A DNA stretch of 64,000 nucleotides from Chromatiales bacterium (GCA_020831895.1 JAFIFS010000051.1:1-64000), one strand, 5' to 3'. Positions 36,555-47,429 are shown, counted from the stretch's first letter. Program-made: numbers and translations. Notes: a model not told the origin generated them from the sequence alone.

Positions 36555-37951
36555 GGCCCGAAGTCCTCTATCTCCGGTGCGTAGTTCTCGAACTTCGTGA
36601 ATCGGCCAAGAAACGTGAGCGGAAACTCGCCGGTCGGGCCGTTGCGTTGCTTGGCAATGTTGATGTCCGCGATGCCCTTGCGCGGGCTGTCCTGGTGGTA
36701 GACCTCGTCCCGGTAGATGAAAAGGATCAGGTCTGCATCCTGCTCGATCGCGCCGGACTCGCGCAGGTCCGACATGACCGGTTTCTTGTCCGTGCGCTGC
36801 TCGACGCTGCGGTTGAGCTGCGAGAGCGCGATGACCGGAACCTTCAGCTCCCGCGCCAGCGCCTTCAGCGAGCGCGAGATCTCGGAGATCTCGGTCGCCC
36901 GGTTCTCCGCGTTGCCAGCCACGCGCATCAGCTGCAGGTAGTCCACGATGATCAGGTCGAGGCCTCGCTCGCGCCACAGCCGCCGCGCGCGGGCCCGGAT
37001 CTCGGTCGGGGTCAGCGCGGGCGTATCGTCAATATAGACCCGCGCTTCCGACATCTGCTGGATCGCACCGTTGATCCGGGGCCAGTCCTCGTCGGCAAAG
37101 CGGCCGTTGCGCAGGTGGGCCTGGTCGACGCGGCCCAGCGAGGAGATCATGCGCAGCGCCAGCTGCTCGACCGACATCTCCATGCTGAACAGGGCCGTGG
37201 ACTTGCCATGTCCCAGCGCGACGTTTTCGCCAATATTGAGCGCGAGGCTGGTCTTGCCCATCGAGGGACGCCCCGCAATGATGATCAGGTCGCCGGGCTG
37301 CAGCCCGGCCGTCATCTCGTCCAGGCGCGTGAAGCCGGAGGAGAGCCCGGTGATGCTGCCCTGCGACTGGTGCAGCATGTCGAGCCGGTCCACCGTGGCA
37401 CCGAGCACGTCGCGCACCGGTATGAAGCCCGCACCCCTGCGCTGGCCATGCTCGGCGATCTCGAAAACGCGCCGCTCAGCCTCGTCCACGAGTTCGGCGA
37501 TCTGCCGGCCTTCCGGACGGTAGGCGCTGGAGGCAATCTGGTTGCCCACCTCGATCATCCTGCGCAGCAGCGCGCGCTCACGGATGATCGTGCCGTAATC
37601 GCGCACGTTGGCGGCGCTCGGCGTTTCCTCGACAAGGCTGGCCAGGTAGGGTAGCCCGCCGGCGCGAGTCAGCTCGTCGCGCGAGGCGAGGAACTCGGAC
37701 AGCGTGACCGCATCGCAGGGCTGGCCACGCTCGGACAGGATGCCGATGGCGGCGAAGATCAGGCGGTGGTCGTCGCGGAAGAAGTCCGACTCGCCGACTA
37801 CGTCGGCAACGCGGTCCCAGGAGCTGTTGTCGAGCATCAGGCCACCGAGCAGCGCCTGCTCGGCCTGGATCGAACTGGGTGGCACGGGCAGGCCGGCCAC
37901 CCCTTCCCTGCGGGGCGTCGCCGCGGCCATGCCCGCCACCCTGTCGTTCAA
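36551..37951 (-). CDS. dnaB: Replicative DNA helicase DnaB
   Basis: DnaB is the hexameric 5'-3' helicase at the replication fork. The 466-residue protein has the N-terminal primase-interacting domain (SSIQAEQALLGGLMLDN), Walker A GRPSMGKTSLALN, Walker B IIVDYLQLM and the arginine-finger region KFRYNR-like at the end of the core. No intein interrupts the P-loop. It lies between rplI and alr as in E. coli. Confidence 0.98.
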   Translation of the reverse strand: MNDRVAGMAAATPRREGVAGLPVPPSSIQAEQALLGGLMLDNSSWDRVADVVGESDFFRDDHRLIFAAIGILSERGQPCDAVTLSEFLASRDELTRAGGLPYLASLVEETPSAANVRDYGTIIRERALLRRMIEVGNQIASSAYRPEGRQIAELVDEAERRVFEIAEHGQRRGAGFIPVRDVLGATVDRLDMLHQSQGSITGLSSGFTRLDEMTAGLQPGDLIIIAGRPSMGKTSLALNIGENVALGHGKSTALFSMEMSVEQLALRMISSLGRVDQAHLRNGRFADEDWPRINGAIQQMSEARVYIDDTPALTPTEIRARARRLWRERGLDLIIVDYLQLMRVAGNAENRATEISEISRSLKALARELKVPVIALSQLNRSVEQRTDKKPVMSDLRESGAIEQDADLILFIYRDEVYHQDSPRKGIADINIAKQRNGPTGEFPLTFLGRFTKFENYAPEIEDFGP

Positions 37952-37961
37952 ATCCCTGCGC

Positions 37962-38417
37962 TCACTCGCCTTCTTCGGCGACGACGCTGACGGTGATCGT
38001 CACGTTGACGTCGGAGTGCAGGTGTATTTCAACCTGGTGATCGCCGACGCTGCGGATCAGGCCATCGGGCAGCCGCACCTCGCTGCGCTTCACCTCGACG
38101 CCGGCAGCCGTGCAGCCCTCGGCAATGTCGGCAGTACCCAGCGAACCATAGAGCTTGCCCTCGATGCCGGCCTTCGCGGACAGGGTGACGGTGAGCGCCG
38201 ACAGCGACTCCGCCCGCCGGTTGGCTTCGGCAAGTTCCTTAGCCTGGCGCGCCTCGAGCTCGGCCCGGCGCGCCTCGAAAACCGCGAGGTTTTCGGGCGT
38301 GGCCAGCGCAGCCTTGCCCTTGGGCAGCAGGTAGTTGCGGCAGTAGCCCGGGCGCACCTTCACCTTGTCGCCGATATTCCCGAGGTTGTCGACTTTTTCC
38401 AGAAGAATCACTTCCAT
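37962..38417 (-). CDS. rplI: 50S ribosomal protein L9
   Basis: L9 is a two-domain elongated ribosomal protein. The 151-residue product has [21 protein letters not shown], the [14 protein letters not shown] signature and a long connecting helix. The start at 38417 is the normal family start; an ATG four codons upstream is also present. It precedes dnaB by ten bases. Confidence 0.98.
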   Translation of the reverse strand: MEVILLEKVDNLGNIGDKVKVRPGYCRNYLLPKGKAALATPENLAVFEARRAELEARQAKELAEANRRAESLSALTVTLSAKAGIEGKLYGSLGTADIAEGCTAAGVEVKRSEVRLPDGLIRSVGDHQVEIHLHSDVNVTITVSVVAEEGE

Positions 38418-38467
38418 GACGGACTCCAAAATGCCGCTTCAGGCCAGCGGCTCATTAAACCACATCG

Positions 38468-39349
38468 TCAAACCACATCGTTACGCGCCCGGCGCAGCTG
38501 GGTCCAGTTGTCCAGGAACCCGATACTACCCAGAGACAGTATGATCACTGCGGCCAGCGGCGCCAGCAGCAGCAGCGGCCCGTAGAGGGCCAGCGGCCAG
38601 AATCCCGGCCACTGCCTCGAGTTTGCGAACCAGTGCACGACCGCGAGGCCCTGCAGGAAGAACGCAAACAGCAGAACCAGCAGCAGGTGCGCCGCAAAGG
38701 TCAGGCCCAGCGCGGCACCGAGCGCGGCCAGCAGGCCCACCATGGCGAACACGCGGCCAAGCGCGAGCTCGCGAAACATCATGCCGAACGGCGGACCTCC
38801 AGCCGCTGCCGCCAGCGCAGCGCCAAGGAAAAGACCCAGCAGCAGCAGCAGCAGCAGCCCTGCGGCAACCAGGCCGTTCATCAGCCGCGCCAGCTCCTGC
38901 AGCGCCAGGCCCTCGTCCACCTGCACGCCAGCCTCGGTCAGCTGGCGAGCCCAGGCCTCAAGCAGAGGCAGCCAGGTTGTCGAGCCATCGCCAGCCAGCA
39001 GGCCCAGCAGGGCCACCAGCGCGAGCGCGACCCCGGTCAGCAGCTGCACCGGCAGGTTCAGCGTGCCGTAGCGGCCGACCAGGCTGCCGGCCAGCGCAGT
39101 GGCCGGCCAGCTCAGCAGCGCCGCGATAGTGAACTGCTGCCAGCCACCGCCGCCCAGCATCGCCAGGCCCAGCAGCAGCAGCAGGGCCAGCGTCGCGTCC
39201 TGCATGGCCACCCGGAGGCCCCCGAGAATCGCGCTGAATGCGACCAGCGCCACGCTGAGCACCTGCGTCAGCGGCAGCAGGAACATGGCCGCGATCAGGG
39301 TGACCCGCAGCGGGCGCAGCCTGGCCAGCCAGCTGGCGGGACCTGTCAT
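38468..39349 (-). CDS. DUF2232-family integral membrane protein
   Basis: This 293-residue, highly hydrophobic Leu/Ala-rich protein has about eight transmembrane helices. Relatives are found between rpsR and rplI in various bacteria and are annotated DUF2232 (YybS-like); their function is unknown. Position is the main evidence, supported by segments such as GVDEGLALQELARLMNG-like helices and PLALYGPLLLLAPLAAVI. It occupies the position in the rpsF-rpsR-rplI cluster where no priB is found. Confidence 0.75.
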   Translation of the reverse strand: MTGPASWLARLRPLRVTLIAAMFLLPLTQVLSVALVAFSAILGGLRVAMQDATLALLLLLGLAMLGGGGWQQFTIAALLSWPATALAGSLVGRYGTLNLPVQLLTGVALALVALLGLLAGDGSTTWLPLLEAWARQLTEAGVQVDEGLALQELARLMNGLVAAGLLLLLLLGLFLGAALAAAAGGPPFGMMFRELALGRVFAMVGLLAALGAALGLTFAAHLLLVLLFAFFLQGLAVVHWFANSRQWPGFWPLALYGPLLLLAPLAAVIILSLGSIGFLDNWTQLRRARNDVV

Positions 39350-39391
39350 AGCTCAACAGGGTGACCGGGCAGGGTGCCGCGGTCACTCACC

Positions 39392-39616
39392 TCAGTGCTT
39401 GTCGGTGTAGGGCAGCAGGGCGAGGAAGCGGGCGCGCTTGATCGCCGTCGCGAGCTGGCGCTGGTAGCGCGCCTTCGTCCCTGTGATCCGGCTCGGCACG
39501 ATCTTGCCGGTCTCCGTGATGTAGGCCCGCAGCGTCTCGAGATCCTTGTAGTCGATCTCCTTGACGCCCTCAGCGGTGAAGCGGCAGAACTTCCGGCGGC
39601 GGAAATACTTGCTCAT
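39392..39616 (-). CDS. rpsR: 30S ribosomal protein S18
   Basis: S18 binds S6 on the 30S platform. The 74-residue protein contains [20 protein letters not shown] and [20 protein letters not shown]. The start ATG overlaps the rpsF stop by four bases. The gene that normally lies between rpsF and rpsR in enterics (priB) is absent. Confidence 0.99.
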   Translation of the reverse strand: MSKYFRRRKFCRFTAEGVKEIDYKDLETLRAYITETGKIVPSRITGTKARYQRQLATAIKRARFLALLPYTDKH

Positions 39617-40086
39617 GACTGTCCTCCCTGCGCAGCCTCGCTGGACTCGCCATCAACACTGTCATCGTTGCCCTTGCCGTTGTCGTCGTCGCCGTCACCG
39701 TCCTCGTCACTGTCACCCGAGGCGCCGTCGCCGGAACGGCTCCGTGCCGGGCGCTCGTCACCGCTGTCACTGGACTTGGCCAGCGGCGAGGGCTCGGTGA
39801 TGGCCTCGTCACGGTTGATCACCAGGTGACGGAGGATCGCGTCGCTGAAGCGGAATCCGCCCACCAGCTCATCGAGCACCGCCTTGGCACACTCGATGTT
39901 GAGCAGGATGTAGTGAGCCTTGTGGATCTTGTTGATCGGGTGGGTCAGCTGGCGCCGGCCCCAGTCCTCGAAACGATGGACCTGGCCCTGACCTTCGGTG
40001 ATCAGCGTGCGATAGCGCTCTACCATCGCCGGCACCTGCTCGCTCTGGTCAGGATGGACCAGCAGCACGATCTCGTAATGTCGCAT
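39613..40086 (-). CDS. rpsF: 30S ribosomal protein S6 with long acidic tail
   Basis: S6 forms a heterodimer with S18 on the 30S platform. The S6 fold spans about residues 1-100 ([38 protein letters not shown]). It is followed by a tail of more than 50 residues rich in Asp, Ser, Gly and Glu. The total is 157 residues, compared with about 131-135 for E. coli S6, whose tail is shorter. The AAGGAG ribosome-binding site five bases upstream of the ATG can pair within a leader hairpin. Confidence 0.97.
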   Translation of the reverse strand: MRHYEIVLLVHPDQSEQVPAMVERYRTLITEGQGQVHRFEDWGRRQLTHPINKIHKAHYILLNIECAKAVLDELVGGFRFSDAILRHLVINRDEAITEPSPLAKSSDSGDERPARSRSGDGASGDSDEDGDGDDDNGKGNDDSVDGESSEAAQGGQS

Positions 40087-40091
40087 GGGTT

Positions 40092-40136
40092 CTCCTTGCG
40101 GGTTGAAGCCACCCGGCAGACCGGTGTGGCAAGGAG
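40092..40136 (-). promoter_or_regulatory. Candidate S6:S18-binding mRNA leader of rpsF
   Basis: On the minus strand, the 5' leader of rpsF folds as an outer stem in which CTCCTTG (40130-40136 reversed) pairs with CAAGGAG (40092-40098 reversed). The latter contains the rpsF Shine-Dalgarno sequence. Inside is a hairpin CCAC-A-CCGG-TCTG-CCGG-GTGG (40129 to 40109). An ACACCG-containing hairpin before rpsF is a hallmark of the S6:S18 leader that mimics the 16S rRNA binding site. Occlusion of the ribosome-binding site suggests autogenous repression. The fold was derived by eye. Confidence 0.6.
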
Positions 40137-40183
40137 TGGACCGGAGCTTGCCGCTTGGCGGCCCGGCCCGGGGAGCGCGCATC

Positions 40184-40960
40184 CTACCGGAGTGGACCTG
40201 CACCCGCAACACGGGCCGCGCTGCGTTGACGCACAGCCTCATACAGGCAGATGCCGGCGGCCACCGATACGTTCAGGCTCTCGACAGCACCGGCCATGGG
40301 AAGTCGCACCAGCCGATCACAGTGCCTGCGGGTGAGCTGGCGCAGCCCCTCGCCCTCGCTGCCCAGAACAAGACCGACAGGCCCCGTGAGCGGTATCTCG
40401 TAAAAAACCTCATCGGCAGCGGGATCCGTTCCCACCAGCACGATGCCCCGTGCCTTGAGCCCAGCCATACAGCGGGCGAGGTTGGCCACCAGCGCCAGCG
40501 GCTGCAGCTCGGCTGCCCCCGCAGCGGCCTTGCTCGCTGCGGGTGTCAGCCCGACGCTGCGGCTTCGTCCGGCCACCACCGCGGTGACGCCGGCGGCGTT
40601 GGCCGTACGCAGGCAGGCACCGAGGTTACGTGGGTCCTGCACGCCATCGAGCAGCAGCAGGAAAGGGTCTGCGGTGCCGTCCAGCAGGGCATCCAGCCCC
40701 GCGTCATCGAGCGGCGCGCCGTCCGCAAGCTCGGCAACGACACCCTGGTGACGGCCACCCTCCGCAAGTCGCGCCAGCTCGCCCGCGGGGCAGCGCCGAA
40801 GCTCGCCGTCAAAGCGCCCGAGCACGTCGGCAATCCTCGCCAGCCGCCCCTGGCCGATGTCAGCCTGCACCCAGAGCCCCACGATGCGCTCCGGCTGCTG
40901 CTCGAGAAGGTGGCGCACCGGCTGGATGCCGCAGATGATGCGCCGGGCGCGGGCGCTCAC
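40184..40960 (-). CDS. rlmB: 23S rRNA (guanosine2251-2'-O)-methyltransferase RlmB
   Basis: RlmB methylates G2251 of 23S rRNA in the P-loop. The 258-residue SPOUT/TrmH protein has an N-terminal substrate-binding domain ([20 protein letters not shown]). Motifs 1-3 are [25 protein letters not shown] and [20 protein letters not shown] start at 40960 overlaps the rnr stop (GTGA), giving E. coli-like length. It lies between rnr and rpsF. Confidence 0.96.
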   Translation of the reverse strand: MSARARRIICGIQPVRHLLEQQPERIVGLWVQADIGQGRLARIADVLGRFDGELRRCPAGELARLAEGGRHQGVVAELADGAPLDDAGLDALLDGTADPFLLLLDGVQDPRNLGACLRTANAAGVTAVVAGRSRSVGLTPAASKAAAGAAELQPLALVANLARCMAGLKARGIVLVGTDPAADEVFYEIPLTGPVGLVLGSEGEGLRQLTRRHCDRLVRLPMAGAVESLNVSVAAGICLYEAVRQRSAARVAGAGPLR

Positions 40961-43203
40961 CTTCGCCGCCCGCGCGGGCCGCGACGGGCGCCGCGGGTGG
41001 CGCGCTGTGAAACGGGCCCATTGGCCTCCTCGACCAGCGCCAGCTCCACCTGGGCCTCGTCGATGTCCACGCGCAGGATGCGCACGCGGACGAGGTCTCC
41101 GAGGCTGTAGCGACGCCGCTCGTGGTCGCCCTCGAGTGCAAGTCCCCCGTCGACGACGCGATAGTAGTCGTTGTGCAGCTGGGATACGTGCAGCAGCCCA
41201 TCGACGAAGAGGTCCTGCAGCGTCACGAACAGGCCGAAGTGCTTGACGCTGGTCACCACCGCCATCATCTCCTCCCCGACGCGGTCGCGGATATACAGGC
41301 ACTTCTGCCGGGCCTCGACATGACGTGCGGCGGCCTCTGCCCGCCGCTCGAGCTGGGAGCAGATCCGTCCCAGGTGCTCCATCGCCGCGCGATCGTAGAC
41401 GAAGGCCCCGGGCTTGTGTCGGTCGATGATGTGGCCCAGTGCGCGGTGCACCAGCAGGTCGGGGTAGCGTCGGATCGGTGAGGTGAAGTGCGTGTAGATG
41501 CCAAGCGCCAGCCCGTAGTGGCCGACATTGGCAGGCTGGTAGACCGCCTGGGCCAGGCTGCGCAGTACCGCCATCGACAGGTTTGCCGCATCCGGGCGAT
41601 CGCGCAGCTTCACCAGCGCCTTGTTGAGTTCACCCGCGCTGCGCAGCGCATGCTCGGCCACCGGTATGCCGATCGACTGCAGCAGCAGCCGCAGCTCCTC
41701 GAACCGGTCCGGGTCGGGGCCGGGATGTACCCGGTAGAGCGTGGCGAGCCGGTGACGACGGATCAGCTGCCCGGCCGCGACGTTGGCCGCGATCATCAGC
41801 TCCTCGATCACGCGGTGCGCATCGTTGCGCTCACGCGGGGCGACACTGGCGATGCGGCCCTCGTCATCCAGCGCAATCTTCACCTCGGGCAGGTCGAGGT
41901 CCAGCGCGCCGCGCCGCTGGCGGGCCCGGTGCAGCAGCCCCCATGCCTCGTACAGGGCCTCCAGGCGCGGGCGCAGCCTGGACAGCGGCCCGCGCCGCGG
42001 CGCCTTCTCCCCACGCATCAGTGCATCGACCTGGTCGTAGGTCAGCCGCGCATGGGAATGAATGACGGCGCGGAAGAAGCGCGCGCGCCCGGGCTTGCCC
42101 TGCCCATCGATCCGCAGCTCACAGGCTATGGCGAGGCGATCGACGGCGGGGTTCAGCGAGCACAGTCCGTTGGACAGCGCCTCCGGCAGCATCGGGAGCA
42201 CGCGATCGGTGAAGTACACGGAAGTGCCGCGCCGGCGCGCCTCCCGGTCCAGCACATCGCCATCCTTGACGTAGTGGGCCACATCGGCAATTGCGACTAC
42301 GAGCCGGAAACCATCGCCGTCGCGCTCGGCGAAGACCGCGTCGTCGAAATCACGTGCATCCTCGCCGTCGATGGTCACCAGAGGCAACTGTCGCAGGTCC
42401 TCGCGACCAGCCAGGTCGTCCTTGCGAACCCTGCCGCCAAATCGCGCGGCCGCCTGCTCCACCGCCTCCGGTATCCCGCCCGGCAGGTCGAATATGCGGA
42501 TCGCGGCCTCGGTCATGATGCCGGGCGCCTCGGGCGGCCCCAGCACGGTGAGGATGCGGCCCTGGGGGCTGTGGCCAGGCTCCGGGTACTGGAGGATCTC
42601 CAGCTGCACCAGCTCGCCCGGCTGCGCGCCGGCGCGGTGGTGATCGGGCACGATGAACTGGTGAAACGCACGTCCGGCCTCGACGACGAAGCCGACACCG
42701 TGCTCGCGCCGGTAGCGGCCGACCAGCGTGGTGCGCCCCCGGGCCAGGATCTCGACCAGCGTGCCGGCCCGCCGCCCTGCCCGCCCGGCGCCTGAAAGCC
42801 GCACGGCGATGCGGTCGCCCGTCAGCAGCTGGTTCATCTCGTGCGCGGGGAGGTAGATGTCGTCGGAGCCGTCGTCGGGGGTGAGGAAGCCATAGCCATC
42901 GCGGTGCGCGCTGACCGTACCGGCAATCGCCTCGATCTTCTCGAGCAGGCAGAACTCGTTGCGGCGGTTCTGCAGCAGCTGCCCGCTGCCGACCATCTCG
43001 ACCAGGCGCCGGCGCAGCGCCGCGCGCGGTTTCTCGCCGCCCAGCCCGAATGCATCGGCGAGCTGCCCCAGCGTCAGGGGAACACCGGCATCGCGCAGCC
43101 GGTCCAGCACCTCAGCCGGCGCCGGAACCGGGTGTCGATACGGGCTCTGGGTGTCGGCTGCAGGGCGGCGCGCGCGGGCAGGGTTGCTGCGCCGGCGGGT
43201 CAT
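40957..43203 (-). CDS. rnr: Ribonuclease R
   Basis: RNase R is a processive 3'-5' exoribonuclease that degrades structured RNA. The 748-residue protein has an N-terminal winged helix (about 25-90) and cold-shock domains. The RNB catalytic domain has LVTIDGEDARDFDDAVFAE (active-site aspartates), and a C-terminal S1 domain and short Arg/Gly tail follow. The start MTRRRSNPAR is chosen because upstream frame sequence reaches into the tRNA-Leu gene. The basic tail is much shorter than the E. coli one. Confidence 0.96.
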   Translation of the reverse strand: MTRRRSNPARARRPAADTQSPYRHPVPAPAEVLDRLRDAGVPLTLGQLADAFGLGGEKPRAALRRRLVEMVGSGQLLQNRRNEFCLLEKIEAIAGTVSAHRDGYGFLTPDDGSDDIYLPAHEMNQLLTGDRIAVRLSGAGRAGRRAGTLVEILARGRTTLVGRYRREHGVGFVVEAGRAFHQFIVPDHHRAGAQPGELVQLEILQYPEPGHSPQGRILTVLGPPEAPGIMTEAAIRIFDLPGGIPEAVEQAAARFGGRVRKDDLAGREDLRQLPLVTIDGEDARDFDDAVFAERDGDGFRLVVAIADVAHYVKDGDVLDREARRRGTSVYFTDRVLPMLPEALSNGLCSLNPAVDRLAIACELRIDGQGKPGRARFFRAVIHSHARLTYDQVDALMRGEKAPRRGPLSRLRPRLEALYEAWGLLHRARQRRGALDLDLPEVKIALDDEGRIASVAPRERNDAHRVIEELMIAANVAAGQLIRRHRLATLYRVHPGPDPDRFEELRLLLQSIGIPVAEHALRSAGELNKALVKLRDRPDAANLSMAVLRSLAQAVYQPANVGHYGLALGIYTHFTSPIRRYPDLLVHRALGHIIDRHKPGAFVYDRAAMEHLGRICSQLERRAEAAARHVEARQKCLYIRDRVGEEMMAVVTSVKHFGLFVTLQDLFVDGLLHVSQLHNDYYRVVDGGLALEGDHERRRYSLGDLVRVRILRVDIDEAQVELALVEEANGPVSQRATRGARRGPRGRRR

Positions 43204-43244
43204 GGGCAGGTGCTGTTCAATGTGAGATCCGTAAACGTGTCGCG

Positions 43245-43271
43245 TTGACAAGCATACAGCCTGTCTATAAA
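43245..43271 (+). promoter_or_regulatory. Candidate promoter of tRNA-Leu
   Basis: A consensus -35 box TTGACA (43245-43250) precedes TATAAA (43266-43271) by 15 bp. Transcription would start about 25 bases before tRNA-Leu. The spacing is two bases shorter than optimal. Confidence 0.6.
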
Positions 43272-43301
43272 TTGCCGCCACTCGAAAGAGCCCTGCCCCC
43301 T

Positions 43302-43366
<65 letters not shown>

Positions 43367-43388
<22 letters not shown>

Positions 43389-44485
43389 GTCACTGCCCCG
43401 ACCGCTGGCAGCTGGAAACGACAGACTGCATCGAACAGCTGACCGCCGAGCCCGCGAGCGATTTCAGGGTCCTTGACCATGGCGACGCGCAGCACGGGCA
43501 CGGTAAACGTCGCGCTGTAGTTGCTTTCCAGGGCCCGGCCCATACCAACCAGCAGCACCAGGTCAGCACCGACCGAGGCCGCGGCCAGCTCCTCGGATAT
43601 CCCGCAAAGGTCGATCAGCGGCGCGTCGCTGCCGTTGGGCACCAGCGCGAGGCCGTGGTCTCCAAACAGCGGGTCAATCTCGGCCAGTTGCGGCATGAGA
43701 GACTCAAGCTCCCGGTGCGTGATGTCGTTATGCGAGGGCGCGCTGTTGGCAGCGACGACGACCGCGGTGCCACGACGCAGGAGTTCGCGCGCGAAAGGCA
43801 TCAAACCGAGCAGCAGGTCGCCCCCCGCGTTGTCCGCCAGTACGACCGCCCTGGCAGGCTTTGTGCTGTCCAGCCAGTTGCGGGCACATCCGACGTCATC
43901 CACAAGCCAGGGCCTCGACGGCACCCTGGCGAGCGCTTCGCCGAAGGGCACACTGCCGTTCGCGTAGAGGCGGGCAGTATCCGGCGTGCCCATATCGAAC
44001 AGGTTGCCGGCCAGCATGCCCCGGACGAGCTCCGGGAAGCGCTGCCGTCTGTCACCCAGCGCATCTAGTTCAGCCAGGCGCCCCGGCAACGCCGCGAGCG
44101 CGGCCTTGTTCTCCCTCTGCTTGATCACGCGCATCTCGTCGGCGATTCCGTTCCGCCGGAATATCCGCTGGCGCAGCTGGTCGATCAGCAGGATGTCCAG
44201 ACGGCCGTAGCGGCCTGGCTCGGCCGCAAGCTGTTCGAGCTGTGCAAGCACCTCGCGGCGCACCATGGAACACTGGGCCTCGGTCGAACCGCAGAGCCTG
44301 GCGGCATCGAGCTGCACGTGCAGCTGGCGGCGGAATACGCCTAGCCAGTGGCTGCGAACACGCGCGTCGGCCAGCAGGTCAGTCTCGCAGGCCCGATAGC
44401 CACCGGGACTGGCGAGCAGCGGAAAGACGGCCCGGGGCCGGGGTGCGGTGTCGTCAGAGGTTGAGCACATGGACCAGTGGATCAT
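43367..44485 (-). CDS. DUF89-family metal-dependent phosphatase-like protein
   Basis: This 372-residue protein resembles DUF89 damage-control phosphatases (ARMT1 / PANK4 C-domain group). The metal-binding core AVVLADNAGGDLLLGLMPFA carries the conserved Asp-Asn pair. RGTAVVVAANSAPSHNDIT and VPNGSDAPLIDLCGISEEL match the family. Members hydrolyse damaged or excess sugar or cofactor phosphates; the substrate here is unknown. Neither ATG candidate (44485 or 44470) has a clear ribosome-binding site. Its TGA stop is formed by T-loop bases of tRNA-Leu on the opposite strand, so its last codons are antisense to that tRNA. Confidence 0.85.
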
Positions 44486-44693
44486 CAGGAGGTAGTGTCA
44501 GAGGTACAGCATACGGACCGCCCGCCCCTGTGTCCCCGTCGATCCCGACCTGCTCCATGATCCCACTCCAGCAGCACGCTGACGGCCGACCCAAGACTGG
44601 TCATGCCGTGCCCGGCTACCTCGTCCGGGCCAGCTTCTGGCGGGGCCAGTGGCCGCCGCGTAGAATTCAGCGATCCGGAAGCTGGAGCCTAGA

Positions 44694-44951
44694 ATGAAGG
44701 ACGAACAGCGCGAAAAGCTTGAGGCCGCGGCCTTCCGCCGGCTTGTCGGCCATCTGCGCAAACGCACCGACGTGCAGAACATCGACCTGATGAACCTGGC
44801 TGGCTTCTGCCGCAACTGTCTTGCTCGGTGGTACGAGGAAGCGGCACGTGACGAAGGGCTGGAGCTGGGCCGCGACGCCGCCCGAGAGTATGTCTACGGC
44901 ATGCCCTACGCCGACTGGAAGCAGAAATACCAGCAGGGCGGTAACGGCTAA
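44694..44951 (+). CDS. DUF1244-family small protein
   Basis: This 85-residue soluble protein matches the DUF1244 family, visible as AAAFRRLVGHLRKRTDVQNI, DLMNLAGFCRNCLARWYEEA and YVYGMPYADWKQKYQ. Two cysteines (C39 and C42, in FCRNC) are conserved in relatives. The function is unknown. The 208 bases upstream show only a possible -10 box TAGAAT at 44661. Confidence 0.88.
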   Translation: MKDEQREKLEAAAFRRLVGHLRKRTDVQNIDLMNLAGFCRNCLARWYEEAARDEGLELGRDAAREYVYGMPYADWKQKYQQGGNG

Positions 44952-44974
44952 GGCCGCACGCCGGCCGCGGCACC

Positions 44975-45886
44975 TCAGCGTGTCCCGATGGAGGCTGCTG
45001 CCAGCATCTCGAAGTCCCGGGCGAAACCACCGATCCGCCGCTGCACACGGTCTCGCTGGCGTGGCGTGAGCTCAGAGGACAACTCCGCCAGCATCGCGTA
45101 AATCAGCTGCTGGTTCAGTTCCACCAGGCGCCGATACTCCGGTGGATCATCCCGGTCCGGGTCGACCAGCAGCGGGTGCAGCCGCGCCTCGAACGCCTCC
45201 AGATCGTCGCGCAGCGCCAGCGCGGCGCGGAACTCCTGCTGCCAGTGCCGCCGGCGCTCGAGCCAAGGGATGCTCAGATCGTTCAGCCGGTCGGAATAGG
45301 ATCGTATCAGCGCGAGCTGCTCCGGCGTCAGGCGCCCGGTCACGCGAGAGACCGACCGGCTGATCGCCTGCGCGCGCTGCTCACGCCGGATCGGCCCTGT
45401 CTCGCCCGCATAGTCCCGCTCGAGATCGGCGTGGTTCTCGTCGATTTTCCTGAACATGGCCTCGATCTGATCATCGCTGAGCGTCGCGAGGAACACTGCG
45501 GCCTCAGGTGTCAGCTGCTCCATGAAGTCGCGCCAGAACACTTCCAGCTCGGCGGCCCTGAGGGCGAAATATTCGGCGCTCAGCGGGCCGGCCGAATCGC
45601 GCTCCAGGTCCGCGGCGAACGCGGCATAGCGCGGAAGCTGTGTCTCGCGGTGCCATTCCAGATGACGGTCGATGCGCGCGCGCAGATCCCGCTCCTGGTT
45701 CCGGTCGAGCTCGAAGTACCCCTTGAGGTACCAGAAACTGATCCGGTCGAGCTGGTTGTAGGCCAGGCGGGTGGTGCTGCATCCGCTGAGGAACAGCGCA
45801 GCAAGCAGCAGGCCAAGCCAGGCCTGGAGCCGGGATGCGCGCGTTCCGGCCGGAAAGGGACACGTGCCAGGAGCAGTTGTCTCCAC
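44975..45886 (-). CDS. DUF6279-family lipoprotein
   Basis: This 303-residue lipoprotein has a GTG start, a hydrophobic signal and lipobox LSGC (cysteine near residue 36). The mature part is charged and helical, beginning STTRLAYNQLDRISFWYLKG, a pattern typical of DUF6279 proteins. It contains tryptophan- and arginine-rich helices (RRHWQQEFRAALALRDDLE). The function is unknown. It lies 16 bases downstream of purA on the same strand and is convergent with the DUF1244 gene. Confidence 0.82.
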   Translation of the reverse strand: METTAPGTCPFPAGTRASRLQAWLGLLLAALFLSGCSTTRLAYNQLDRISFWYLKGYFELDRNQERDLRARIDRHLEWHRETQLPRYAAFAADLERDSAGPLSAEYFALRAAELEVFWRDFMEQLTPEAAVFLATLSDDQIEAMFRKIDENHADLERDYAGETGPIRREQRAQAISRSVSRVTGRLTPEQLALIRSYSDRLNDLSIPWLERRRHWQQEFRAALALRDDLEAFEARLHPLLVDPDRDDPPEYRRLVELNQQLIYAMLAELSSELTPRQRDRVQRRIGGFARDFEMLAAASIGTR

Positions 45887-45902
45887 GCGGGATGGATCGC
45901 CT

Positions 45903-47237
<1,335 letters not shown>

Positions 47238-47429
47238 TCAGCCGCGGACGATCAGCAGCAGTAGCAGCCCGGCCAGGATGCTGCCGAGGCCAATGAACCG
47301 CAGCTGGCCATCCCGCATGCCCGCGATCCGGTGCAACGTCTGGCGCCAGCCCGCAGGACTGAGAAAGGGCATCAGGCCTTCAAAAATCAGGAACAGCGCG
47401 AATCCCGCGCCCAGATCGCTCCAGCTCAT
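47238..47429 (-). CDS. DUF2065-family small membrane protein (YjeT-like)
   Basis: This 63-residue protein has two hydrophobic helices (about 6-24 and 43-61) around WRQTLHRIAGMRDGQLRFIG. It matches YjeT/DUF2065, which lies between hflC and purA in E. coli, in exactly this position. The function is unknown; an accessory role with HflKC is only a guess from synteny. Confidence 0.9.
   Translation of the reverse strand: MSWSDLGAGFALFLIFEGLMPFLSPAGWRQTLHRIAGMRDGQLRFIGLGSILAGLLLLLIVRG

Noticed and set aside
36551..37951. Possible intein in dnaB
   Set aside because: The coding length is normal and the P-loop is uninterrupted.
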